Source: Burkholderia sp. WAC0059
GTDB taxonomy: Bacteria > Pseudomonadota > Gammaproteobacteria > Burkholderiales > Burkholderiaceae
NCBI RefSeq assembly: GCF_002870125.1
Contig: NZ_PNEO01000016.1
Location: 1-64,000, forward strand
Reading direction: 5' to 3'
Length of the DNA stretch: 64,000 nt
Every line of letters begins with the position of its first letter. Within the stretch, counting starts at the first letter, position 1. The position numbers and the translations under genes were made by a program. Of this stretch, positions 17,268-25,268 are shown in pieces. The notes beneath the pieces were generated by a model. It was not told the DNA's origin and searched no databases. It saw only the letters and a list, made by a program, of their open reading frames with translations.

Positions 17268-19067
17268 ATGCACGTCGAGCGATCAAGCAAGAATTCCCCC
17301 TCCATCGGGAATTCCGATCATCCCATTCAGCGGCCTTTGGAGTCCCCAAAGGAGCGCTCCCGTTCGCAGTCGCCGGCCATGGATTCGAGGCTGGCGAGGT
17401 TTTCTGCGCGTGCCCAGGAATCGGAAGGCGGGAACAACGGCCGTCCTCTCGACGAGAGTGCCGGCGGTCGGCATGCGGCACCGTCGTTTCGCATGTCCGG
17501 TGCGGCGGCTGTCAACACCGTTGGCGCCACGCCGACGGACGACTCCCGGAACACTGCCGCCGTTCCCGCGAGTGCCCTCTCCGCTGACGAGTTGCGCAAG
17601 ACGCAAAAGGCAGCGTCTTATTTAGGCACGTTCGACGAAGTCGTTGTCTATGTGCCCAACACGCCGAATTACGGAATGCAGGCGATTGCGGCCCGGATGA
17701 TTCACGACCTCAGGACGAACTTGCTGGCGTCGGGTCAGACTGTCCACATCGCGACGCCGGAAAGTGAAATAAAGCCTTGGGAACAGCAGGTGAAGATAAA
17801 GGTTCAGGTTCCCGAAAATGAAGAGTTCGATGAGCAGGGTTTTCTTGAAGCTTTTGCCTCTGCCGACAAACATATCGACGACTATTCCCTGGACGGCAAT
17901 CACATCAAGTTCGGGAAGTCGGTTTCTGCGCAAAGGACGAGTATGTCCGATATCGACGACTACATCACGTTCGGCCATGCTCATGCCACGTTACTGGAGG
18001 GTCCGCACGATTTATATGAGGACGAGCAACAATGCAGGAGAGAGTTGCTCCAGTTGCCGGGAAAGACGACCGTCGAAATCGACTTTCGCATATCCCAGCC
18101 GGAAGTGACGACGACGGCGGACAAGTTGAGGACGCTGGCGCCCGAGTTGGGCAGCGCCCGCAACGTGCGCTTCATGGACATCGCCGATTTGGGGAAAAGC
18201 GGAAAGAAAACGCTGTTGCTCGCCGGCCCGACTGACGAAACCGGCCACAAGGACTGCAACGGAAACGAGGGGGTGGTCACACAGGTGTTCCTGAACGACA
18301 GGGACCATCGCCCCGAGCGGCGCCGCATTTTCGTGGCGGGCAATCGACACGAGCTGCCTGCCGAAATAGAACAGGACGCCCGCTTTCCCGTGGTCGTCAA
18401 CGACACGGCGGTCGAGAACAGTACCTTGTCCGAAACCGCTAAAAAGAATCTGCGGGCCCTGCTCGACAGATCGCCACCGCTACTCTATGCCTACGGCTTC
18501 CATCAGACGCCGTCGGACAAGCGCGAGGCGTTGCTTGAAGGCATGTATCGCGGCGCAGTCCGGAAAGGCGACGCTCGTCCTGTCATCCTGATTGCGGGGG
18601 ACAAGGACGTTCCGAAACATGCCGGCGAGGTGGATCTGAACGACGAGGAGTTTTCGGAAAAGCTGAAGCAGGATAATGCGATGCCGCTAGTCGTGCGTGC
18701 GGGTCAACTGCCGCTCGATGTCAATAACCTCGTGATGTCGAAAGCCAGCCTCGTGCTTGCCGAGGGCAAAGGCAGCATCTCCGTCTGTCAGGATTTAGGG
18801 GTGAGGCATCTGATACTGCCGCAGTCAGCAGAAGAAGCCGGTTCCGTCGTACTGAAGACGGAGTATCACGATAGCAGTCCGGAGTTCGGGCCGCGCAAGG
18901 CATCCCTCAAGTTGTACGACAGTCCGGGGGAAATTGTGAGGCCGTACATGTACGGTAGCGAAAATGCGGCGCACTACACCAACATGGTGTCCCGGCAGAA
19001 CCTCTTGATCGAGACGCTTTCGCGTCTCGACGACGGTCTGGATGATTTTCCGGTTAATCAGGGATAG
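17268..19067 (+). CDS. Candidate type III secreted effector with GT-B-like C-terminal region
   Basis: 599 residues; I do not recognise the family. Residues 1-110 are disordered and rich in Ser, Pro, Arg and Asn (SKNSPSIGNS, RSRSQSP), as in type III effectors, with no Sec or Tat signal. From residue 122 an alpha/beta pattern starts: FDEVVVYVPNTPNYGMQAIA, then HIATPE. Residues 438-446 (VILIAGDKD) and 472-519 (MPLVVRAGQLPLD, then LVLAEGKGSISVCQDLG and HLILPQ) look like the donor-binding half of GT-B glycosyltransferases such as MurG or EarP. GC is visibly lower than in the flanking genes. The gene stands alone, 198 bases after tetR, behind a hrp_II/PIP-like promoter. Secretion and activity are inferred, not shown. 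Confidence 0.7.
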   Translation: MHVERSSKNSPSIGNSDHPIQRPLESPKERSRSQSPAMDSRLARFSARAQESEGGNNGRPLDESAGGRHAAPSFRMSGAAAVNTVGATPTDDSRNTAAVPASALSADELRKTQKAASYLGTFDEVVVYVPNTPNYGMQAIAARMIHDLRTNLLASGQTVHIATPESEIKPWEQQVKIKVQVPENEEFDEQGFLEAFASADKHIDDYSLDGNHIKFGKSVSAQRTSMSDIDDYITFGHAHATLLEGPHDLYEDEQQCRRELLQLPGKTTVEIDFRISQPEVTTTADKLRTLAPELGSARNVRFMDIADLGKSGKKTLLLAGPTDETGHKDCNGNEGVVTQVFLNDRDHRPERRRIFVAGNRHELPAEIEQDARFPVVVNDTAVENSTLSETAKKNLRALLDRSPPLLYAYGFHQTPSDKREALLEGMYRGAVRKGDARPVILIAGDKDVPKHAGEVDLNDEEFSEKLKQDNAMPLVVRAGQLPLDVNNLVMSKASLVLAEGKGSISVCQDLGVRHLILPQSAEEAGSVVLKTEYHDSSPEFGPRKASLKLYDSPGEIVRPYMYGSENAAHYTNMVSRQNLLIETLSRLDDGLDDFPVNQG

Positions 19068-19135
19068 CCTGCGAAAAACGTCGGCATCCGTCGAATGGGG
19101 CGGTGGTGCCGTCCACCCGGTTCGCGTAGCGCGCG

Positions 19136-20404
19136 TTAGCCGCGGTGCGCAGCCACTTCCCAGTTGATGTCGACGCAAAGCACCTGCAGGCCGCGCGCGG
19201 TGCGCGCCGCGATCGAGGCGGTCACGCACAGGTGCGCCTCGTTGATCGACAGGTAGGGCGGCGTGAGATGCACGCGGCCCGGCGCGCGGACCGCCTCGAT
19301 GAAATACGGGCGCCGCTCCCAGCTCGCGCCTTCCGAATGCAGCAGCGGCCGGAAGCGCTTGGCGCGCTGCGTGGCGCGGCCGTCCGGCAGCACGTTGTCG
19401 CCGATTTGCCGGCCCGACGCGTCGAGCAGGAAGCAGCGCGCGGTCTGGTCGAGACCGAGGAGCGGCAGCGTCGCGTCGGCCATGCTCGCGCCGTCGGCCA
19501 GCCGCGCGCTGGCCGCTTCGAGCGCGCTCGCGTAGGGCGCGAGGCGCGTCGCCTGGGTCTTCTCGCGCGCGCTCACGCGCTCGCGCAGACGTGCCGACAG
19601 CGCATCCATCAGCCGGGCCGCCGCTTCGGGTTTGACCGGCTCCACGTCGGGCCGGGCGAAGTAGGCGCCCTGAACGAAATCGGCGTTGCATTCGAGCGCG
19701 ATCAGCGCGTCGCGTTCGGTGACGAGGTCGCCCATCAGCACGAGCTGACCCGATTCGTGGAGCATCGAGACGAGGCCCGGCAGCACCCGCTCGATGTGCA
19801 GATGACGGCTCGCCTGGGTCAGCAGGCCGCGATCGAGCGTGACGATGTCCGGGCGCAGATGCCAGACGCGGTCGATGTTCGAGTGCTTGGCGCCGAAGCC
19901 GTCGAGCGCGATCAGGAAGCCCGATTTGCGCAGCATGTCGATGATTTCGGCGAAGCGCGTGGTTTCGCCGCCGGCCTGCTCCGAGACTTCCAGCACGACC
20001 CGTTGCGGCGGCAGGCCGAGCGCCTTCAGCCCGGCGAGCAGCGCGTCGCCGTAGCTCGTGTCCATCAGCGCGGCCGGATGCAGGCTCAGAAAGAGCCATT
20101 CGTCGTGCGAGTCGAATGCGTTGAAATTGCCCAGATGCAGCGATTCGGCAAGGCGGCCCAATTCGAGCAGATCGCCGCGGCGCGCGGCCTGCGTGAAGAC
20201 TTCCTGCGAGGGCGCCTGCTGGCCGTGCTCGTCGTGCACGCGCAGCGATGCGTGATAGCCGATCGCGCGCCGGTGGGCGACCGAGAACACCGGCTGAAAC
20301 ACGCTGAAGACGGTGTAGCCGCCGTACAGCACGGTTCGCCGGTTGCCTTCCTCGCTCGCGACCGGGCGCGGCGACTGGAAGCCGGGGGGATCGAGGTCGA
20401 TCAT
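19136..20404 (-). CDS. Degenerate EAL-domain protein with C-terminal PDC/Cache-like sensor
   Basis: 422 residues. The first 240 resemble an EAL phosphodiesterase domain: QPVFSVAHRRAIGYHASLR, LEVSEQ, IALDGFGAKHSNID and RPDIVTLDRGLL. The catalytic residues are lost: the EAL triad reads HAS, DDFG has become DGFG, and the Lys of the KID motif is replaced (TLD). It is therefore unlikely to cleave c-di-GMP and may be a binding protein or an adaptor. The C-terminal part (CFLLDASGRQIGDNV, then LTPPYLSINEAHLCVT) resembles a PDC/Cache sensor without flanking membrane segments. The ATG at 20404 is preferred; an in-frame GTG at 20443 would add 13 residues. Confidence 0.82.
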   Translation of the reverse strand: MIDLDPPGFQSPRPVASEEGNRRTVLYGGYTVFSVFQPVFSVAHRRAIGYHASLRVHDEHGQQAPSQEVFTQAARRGDLLELGRLAESLHLGNFNAFDSHDEWLFLSLHPAALMDTSYGDALLAGLKALGLPPQRVVLEVSEQAGGETTRFAEIIDMLRKSGFLIALDGFGAKHSNIDRVWHLRPDIVTLDRGLLTQASRHLHIERVLPGLVSMLHESGQLVLMGDLVTERDALIALECNADFVQGAYFARPDVEPVKPEAAARLMDALSARLRERVSAREKTQATRLAPYASALEAASARLADGASMADATLPLLGLDQTARCFLLDASGRQIGDNVLPDGRATQRAKRFRPLLHSEGASWERRPYFIEAVRAPGRVHLTPPYLSINEAHLCVTASIAARTARGLQVLCVDINWEVAAHRG

Positions 20405-20641
20405 GCTCGTTGTGGAATAGAGGGCGCGCGGAGCGGACGGCACGCGGGAGCGTCAAGTCTACAGGATAGGTCAGCAAGAAGCATGCGCATTGCCGCGGCG
20501 CGGGGCAGGGCGGCTGCGCGCCGCGCGGGCCGGGACGACACGCGCGGCGCGCACCGTGTACGGTCGCGGGTTGCACATGAACGGTGCGCGAAGGGCGTCG
20601 AAGTCCGCCCGCGCGCCCGGCTGCCCGGCTTCCCGGTCCGC

Positions 20642-22087
20642 TCAGGTCCGCTCCGACGGATCGGTGGTCTTCTTCACGGGGCGGCGCACTTCCGGCGAGA
20701 GCTGCGCGAAGATCCACGACGAGCCGGCCGTGATGATTCCGACGCAGAGGAACGTCGCGTGGAACGCCGGCAGCGCGTTCGATTGCGTCACGCGCGGCAG
20801 GATTCCCGTGAAGGTCGTGAGCAGCGCGCCGGCCACCGTGACCCCGAGGCTCATCGCGAGCATTTGCACGAGCGAAAACAGGCTGTTGCCGCTGCTCGCG
20901 CCGCCGGTGCCGAGGTCCTTGAGCGTGAGCGTGTTCATGGCCGTGAACTGCAGCGAGTTCACGGCGCCGAAGAATGCCAGTTGCCCGAGGCGCAGCCACA
21001 GCGGCTCGCCGGCGCGCGCGAGCGCGAAGCTCGCCATCGCGAGGCCGACCAGCACCGTGTTGGAGACGAGTACGCCGCGGTAGCCGTAGCGCAGGATCAG
21101 CTTCGTCGCGAGGCGCTTCGAGGTCATGCCCGCGGCGGCCGTCGGCAGCATCATCAGGCCGGCGTCGAACGCGCTGTAACCGAGCGCGACCTGGAGCAGC
21201 AGCGGAATCAGATAGGGCATCGCACCGCTGCCGATGCGCGCGAACAGGTTGCCGAGCAGCCCTACGCTGAACGTGTGGATTTTGAACAGATCGAGCGAGA
21301 AGATCGGGTGCGGCACGCGCACCGCGTGCAGCCCGTAGGCGACGAACGCGGCGAGGCTCAGGATCAGCAGCACGAGCACGGTGGCATGCTGGATGCCGAG
21401 TTCTGCGCGACCGTCGAGCGCGAACGAGATCGCGACCATGCCCGCGACGAGCAGCAGATAGCCGGCCAGGTCGAACCTCGGCGTGTCCGCGTTGCGCGCG
21501 TCGGGCATGAAGAAGAACGTCGCGATGCAGCCGAGCGCGCCGACCGGCACGTTGATGAGAAAGATCCAGTGCCACGAGGCGATCTGCACGAGCCAGCCGC
21601 CGAGCGTCGGACCGATCAGCGGGCCGATCAGTCCCGGAATCGCGACGAACGAGAGCGCCGGCAGATAGCGCTCGGCCGGCACCGTGCGCAGCACCGCGAG
21701 CCGGCCGACCGGCAGCAGCATCGCGCCGCCCACGCCCTGGGCCACGCGCCAAAGGACGAGCTGCGTCAGCGTATGCGCGTTCGCGCACAGCAGCGAGCCG
21801 ACCGTGAACACGAGGATCGCGCTGAAGAACACGCGGCGCGTGCCGAGTTTATCCGCGAGCCAGCCCGAGACGGGGATCATCACGGCCATCGTCAGCGAAT
21901 ACGCGATCACGACCGACTGCATGCTGAGCGGCCTCTCGCCGAGCCCCTGCGCCATGGCCGGCAGCGCCGTGTTGACGATGGTGGTGTCGAGCGTCTGCAT
22001 GAAGAAGCCGGTGGCGACGATCCACAGCATGACGGTGAGCGCGTGCGGCGACGGGCTCGGTGCGACGGGCGAGGTCGGGACGGACAT
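20642..22087 (-). CDS. DHA2-family MFS drug efflux transporter (MdtD-like)
   Basis: 481 residues with about 14 hydrophobic segments, EmrB/QacA (DHA2) class of the major facilitator superfamily. Signatures are FMQTLDTTIVNTALPAMAQ (motif D1), GWLADKLGTRRVFF (motif A) and PGLIGPLIGPTLGGW (motif C, antiporter). It probably exports toxic compounds using the proton gradient. It has no adjacent membrane-fusion protein or outer-membrane gene. It is clearly paralogous to the transporter at 30329-31723 (ALLWIVATGFFMQALDTT in that protein versus LWIVATGFFMQTLDTT here). The substrate is unknown. Confidence 0.92.
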   Translation of the reverse strand: MSVPTSPVAPSPSPHALTVMLWIVATGFFMQTLDTTIVNTALPAMAQGLGERPLSMQSVVIAYSLTMAVMIPVSGWLADKLGTRRVFFSAILVFTVGSLLCANAHTLTQLVLWRVAQGVGGAMLLPVGRLAVLRTVPAERYLPALSFVAIPGLIGPLIGPTLGGWLVQIASWHWIFLINVPVGALGCIATFFFMPDARNADTPRFDLAGYLLLVAGMVAISFALDGRAELGIQHATVLVLLILSLAAFVAYGLHAVRVPHPIFSLDLFKIHTFSVGLLGNLFARIGSGAMPYLIPLLLQVALGYSAFDAGLMMLPTAAAGMTSKRLATKLILRYGYRGVLVSNTVLVGLAMASFALARAGEPLWLRLGQLAFFGAVNSLQFTAMNTLTLKDLGTGGASSGNSLFSLVQMLAMSLGVTVAGALLTTFTGILPRVTQSNALPAFHATFLCVGIITAGSSWIFAQLSPEVRRPVKKTTDPSERT

Positions 22088-22280
22088 GAGTTGGGAGGGC
22101 CTCTACGGTCTCGGGCAGCCGCCATTGTAGGGAAAAAGAGGAGAACGACGCACCTTTGCCGGCTGCGGCGCGAGGGGTGCGCCAGTCGCTGCGCGGCGCC
22201 GCGACGCGGCGTACAGTAGAGATGCGGCGCCTGCAGCCGCCTTTCTTCCGATATCCGGCGACGCCCTTTTCTGCCATGCC

Positions 22281-23702
22281 ATGACGCCACGCGAAGCCCT
22301 CGAATACCTGTGGACGCTGGCCCGGTGCGATCCGGCGGCGCTTGATCGTCTCGACATCGCCGGAAGCGACCCGGGCCTGCCGTCCGTCCATCGCATCGGC
22401 GCGCTCGCGGCCGCCTCGATCGGCGCGGCGGGATTGGCCGCGGCGCAGTGCTTCCGGTTGCGCGGCGGCCGCGAACAGCGTGTCGGAATCGACGTGAGGC
22501 GCGCGCTGGCGGCGTTTCGCAGCGAGCATCATCTGCTCGTCGACGGCGGTCCGCCGCCGCTGCTCAGGCACCCGGTGACGAGTTTCTTCGAGACGCGCGA
22601 CGGCCGCTGGATCCAGCTCCATGCCAACTTCCCGCATCATCTGCAGGGCATTCTCGCGGTGCTCGGCTGCGGCGGCGAGCGGGAGGCGGTCGCCGCCGCC
22701 ATCCGCGGGTGGGAGGGCGAGGCACTCGATCGCGTGCTGGCCGACGCGGGCCTGTGCGCGGCGCTGCTGCGCGCGCCGCGCGAGTGGGCCGCGCTGGCGC
22801 AGGCCGAGGCCATCGCGGGCCTGCCGCTCTTCGAGATCGAGCGAATCGGCGACGCGCCGCCCGAAGCGCCGGGCCGCGGCGCGCCGTTGCGGCCGCTCGC
22901 GGGCACGCGCGTGCTCGATCTCACGCGCATCATCGCCGGGCCCGTGGCCGGCCGCACGCTGGCGCAGCACGGTGCCGACGTGCTGCTCGTCAACGGCCCG
23001 CATCTGCCGAACGTCGCGCCGCTCGTGATCGACAACGGCCGGGGCAAGCGCTCGGCCACGCTCGATCTGCGCGATGAAGCAGCGCGCGAACAGTTGCGCG
23101 CGCTGGCCCGCGAAGCCGACGTGTTCCTGCAGGCGTACCGGCCCGGCGCGCTCGACGCGCGCGGTTTCGGTCCCGAGGCGCTGGCGCGGCTGCGGCCCGG
23201 CATCGTCTACGTGTCGATTTGCGCCTACGGACATCGCGGACCGTGGGCGCAGCGGCGGGGCTTCGACAGCCTCGTGCAGACGGCGAGCGGCATCGTCTGG
23301 GACGAAAGCTGCGCGGCGGCGGGCGAGCGTCCGGCCGGTAGTCCGCCGTTCGACGCGCCGCAGGCGTTGCCCTGCCAGGCGCTCGACCATGCGACCGGCT
23401 ATCTGGCCGCGTTCGGCGCGATGGTCGCGTTGGCCCGTCGCGCGACCGAGGGCGGGAGCTGGCACGTGCGGCTGTCGCTCGCGCAGACCGGACGCTGGCT
23501 TCAGTCGATGGGGCAAGTGGCCGACGGCCGGCGCGCGCCCGAGGTGGGCGCCGACGACCTGACGGACTGCCTGACGACGCTCGATTCGCCGTTCGGCCGT
23601 TTGCGCGTCGTCGCGCCGGCCGAGCGGCTGGAGTCGACGCCGCCGTTTCATGCGCGGCCGCCCGTGCCGGTCGGCACCGACGCGCCGCGTTGGGATGCCT
23701 GA
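22281..23702 (+). CDS. CoA-transferase family III (CaiB/BaiF) protein with rearranged order
   Basis: 473 residues, longer than the usual 400 or so. The canonical family III start (GTRVLDLTRIIAGPVAGRTL, then HGADVLL) occurs only near residue 210, followed by VFLQAYRPGAL, GIVYVSICAYG and GYLAAFGAMVALARR. The first 190 residues contain pieces that normally come after this, such as FFETRDGRWIQL and a GAAGLAAAQ-like helix. The order suggests a C-terminal half placed ahead of an N-terminal half, i.e. a circularly permuted CaiB unit. It would move CoA between organic acids; the substrate is unknown. It is divergent from the efflux pump. Confidence 0.82.
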   Translation: MTPREALEYLWTLARCDPAALDRLDIAGSDPGLPSVHRIGALAAASIGAAGLAAAQCFRLRGGREQRVGIDVRRALAAFRSEHHLLVDGGPPPLLRHPVTSFFETRDGRWIQLHANFPHHLQGILAVLGCGGEREAVAAAIRGWEGEALDRVLADAGLCAALLRAPREWAALAQAEAIAGLPLFEIERIGDAPPEAPGRGAPLRPLAGTRVLDLTRIIAGPVAGRTLAQHGADVLLVNGPHLPNVAPLVIDNGRGKRSATLDLRDEAAREQLRALAREADVFLQAYRPGALDARGFGPEALARLRPGIVYVSICAYGHRGPWAQRRGFDSLVQTASGIVWDESCAAAGERPAGSPPFDAPQALPCQALDHATGYLAAFGAMVALARRATEGGSWHVRLSLAQTGRWLQSMGQVADGRRAPEVGADDLTDCLTTLDSPFGRLRVVAPAERLESTPPFHARPPVPVGTDAPRWDA

Positions 23703-23839
23703 TCCGGCCGTTTGCGCGGTTTCGCGATGAGGCTGGTCGATGCGGAAGGAGGCGCCGCGGCGTATCGGGCGCGCTACACTCGGTTGCATCGGCCGGCGCG
23801 CCGCCGTCGGTCAATTCATGCCTCGACGAAGGAGAAATC

Positions 23840-24688
23840 ATGGCAACCCATCAAGCCAGCGTCCTGCTGCCCGACGGCGCGCCCATGCCGAGGCTCGGCC
23901 TCGGCACCTGGGGCATGGGCGAGCGCTCTTCGCGGCGCGCCGCCGAACTGGCCGCATTGCGCGAAGGCGTGGCCCTCGGCATGACGCTGATCGACACGGC
24001 CGAGATGTACGGCGACGGCGCGACCGAAATGCTCGTCGGCGAGGCGCTGCGCGGCGGGCTGCGCGACGAGGTGTTCCTCGTCAGCAAGGTCTATCCGCAC
24101 CATGCGAGCCGGCGCGGCGTCGAGGCCGCCTGCGAGGCGAGCCTCGCGCGGCTCGGTACCGACCGCCTCGACCTGTATCTGCTGCACTGGCGCGGCAGCG
24201 TGCCGCTCGCGCAGACCGTGGAAGGGTTCGAGGCGCTGCGCCGCGCCGGCAAGATTCGCTACTGGGGCGTGAGCAATTTCGACACGGCGGACATGGAGGA
24301 ACTGTTCTCGGTGCCGCACGGCGACGCGTGCGCGAGCAACCAGGTTCTGTACAACGTGGCGCGGCGCGGGCCCGAGTTCGACCTGCTGCCGTGGTGCGCG
24401 GCGCGCTCGATGCCGGTGATGGCCTACAGCCCGGTCGATCACGCGCGGCTGCCGGCGCGCTCGCCGCTCGACGACGTCGCCCGGGCGCGCGGCGTGTCTC
24501 CGTATCAGGTCGCGCTGGCCTGGGCGTTGCGCGAGCCCCGCATCTGCGCCATTCCGAAGGCCGCGCGCAGCGAACACGTCCGCGAGAATCGCGCGGCGCT
24601 CGACCTCTCGCTGACGGCGGAAGAATGTGCGCAACTCGACGCGTACTTCAAGCCGCCGCGCGGCAAGCAGGCGCTGGAAATGCTGTAA
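23840..24688 (+). CDS. Aldo/keto reductase
   Basis: 282 residues, NADPH-dependent aldo-keto reductase with a TIM-barrel fold. The catalytic tetrad is visible as D52 and Y57 in LIDTAEMYGDG, K83 in FLVSKVYPHH and H116 in LYLLHWRG. GKIRYWGVSNFD and the C-terminal cofactor segment IPKAARSEHVRENRAAL are typical. GGAGAA lies just upstream of the ATG at 23840, which decides the start. It follows the CoA-transferase after 137 bases and may be co-transcribed. The carbonyl substrate cannot be read from the sequence. Confidence 0.92.
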   Translation: MATHQASVLLPDGAPMPRLGLGTWGMGERSSRRAAELAALREGVALGMTLIDTAEMYGDGATEMLVGEALRGGLRDEVFLVSKVYPHHASRRGVEAACEASLARLGTDRLDLYLLHWRGSVPLAQTVEGFEALRRAGKIRYWGVSNFDTADMEELFSVPHGDACASNQVLYNVARRGPEFDLLPWCAARSMPVMAYSPVDHARLPARSPLDDVARARGVSPYQVALAWALREPRICAIPKAARSEHVRENRAALDLSLTAEECAQLDAYFKPPRGKQALEML

Positions 24689-24702
24689 CGCCGTAACGGG
24701 CC

Positions 24703-25209
24703 TCAGTGCCCGTGCGGGTGACGGTGGATCGGATCGACCCAGTAGACCGTTTCCGGTTGCTCGACCGCGTCGATGTCGAGGTTGACGACCACGGCCTCGT
24801 TGTCGCTGCGCACCAGCACGCACTCGAGCGGCTCGTCGGTGCTCGCGTTGATTTCCTGATGCGGCACGTAGGGCGGCACGAAGATGAAGTCGCCGGGGCC
24901 GGCCTCGGCGGTGAATTCGAGCTGCTCGCCCCAGCGCATCCGCGCGTGGCCGCGCACTACGTAGATGACGCTCTCGAGCGCGCCGTGATGATGCGCGCCC
25001 GTCTTCGCGTCGGGATGGATCGTTACGGTGCCGGCCCAGATTTTCTGCGCGCCGACGCGCGCCGCGTTGATCGCGGCCGCGCGGTTCATGCCGGGCGTCT
25101 GCGCCGTGTTCGGGTCGAGCTGGTCGCCGCGGATCACCTTGACGCCGTGTTCGCGCCAGTCGGGGGCCGGGTGGGGCGGAGTGCCGCCCGCTGCGTGTTC
25201 GTCGCTCAT
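24703..25209 (-). CDS. Cupin-domain protein
   Basis: 168 residues. A single cupin barrel with motif 1 around GAHHHGALESVIYVVRGHARM (His-His-His and Glu as metal ligands) and motif 2 in GDFIFVPPYVPHQEIN. It is probably a soluble metal-binding protein; cupins of this length act as small dioxygenases, isomerases or sugar/acid binders, and the activity cannot be assigned. The His-rich C-terminus (HRHPHGH) could bind metal. It is convergent with the aldo-keto reductase and 59 bases downstream of the EF-G gene on the same strand. Confidence 0.88.
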   Translation of the reverse strand: MSDEHAAGGTPPHPAPDWREHGVKVIRGDQLDPNTAQTPGMNRAAAINAARVGAQKIWAGTVTIHPDAKTGAHHHGALESVIYVVRGHARMRWGEQLEFTAEAGPGDFIFVPPYVPHQEINASTDEPLECVLVRSDNEAVVVNLDIDAVEQPETVYWVDPIHRHPHGH

Positions 25210-25268
25210 TGCATGTCCTCGGGAACGGGCCGTCTGCGCGCGTAGCGTTTCGCGCAGGCGCTGGGTCA

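Noticed and set aside
18825..21788. A 987-codon minus-strand frame spanning the end of the effector-like gene, the EAL gene and part of the efflux pump
   Set aside because: It runs out of frame with both minus-strand genes and antisense to the plus-strand gene, is almost purely Arg/Ala/Gly/Pro, and has no start signal.
19145..22219. An open frame of over 1000 codons on the plus strand through the EAL and efflux-pump genes
   Set aside because: It is the antisense of two well-supported minus-strand genes and of the gap between them; the translation is Arg/His/Glu-rich without any domain. High GC removes stop codons in this frame.
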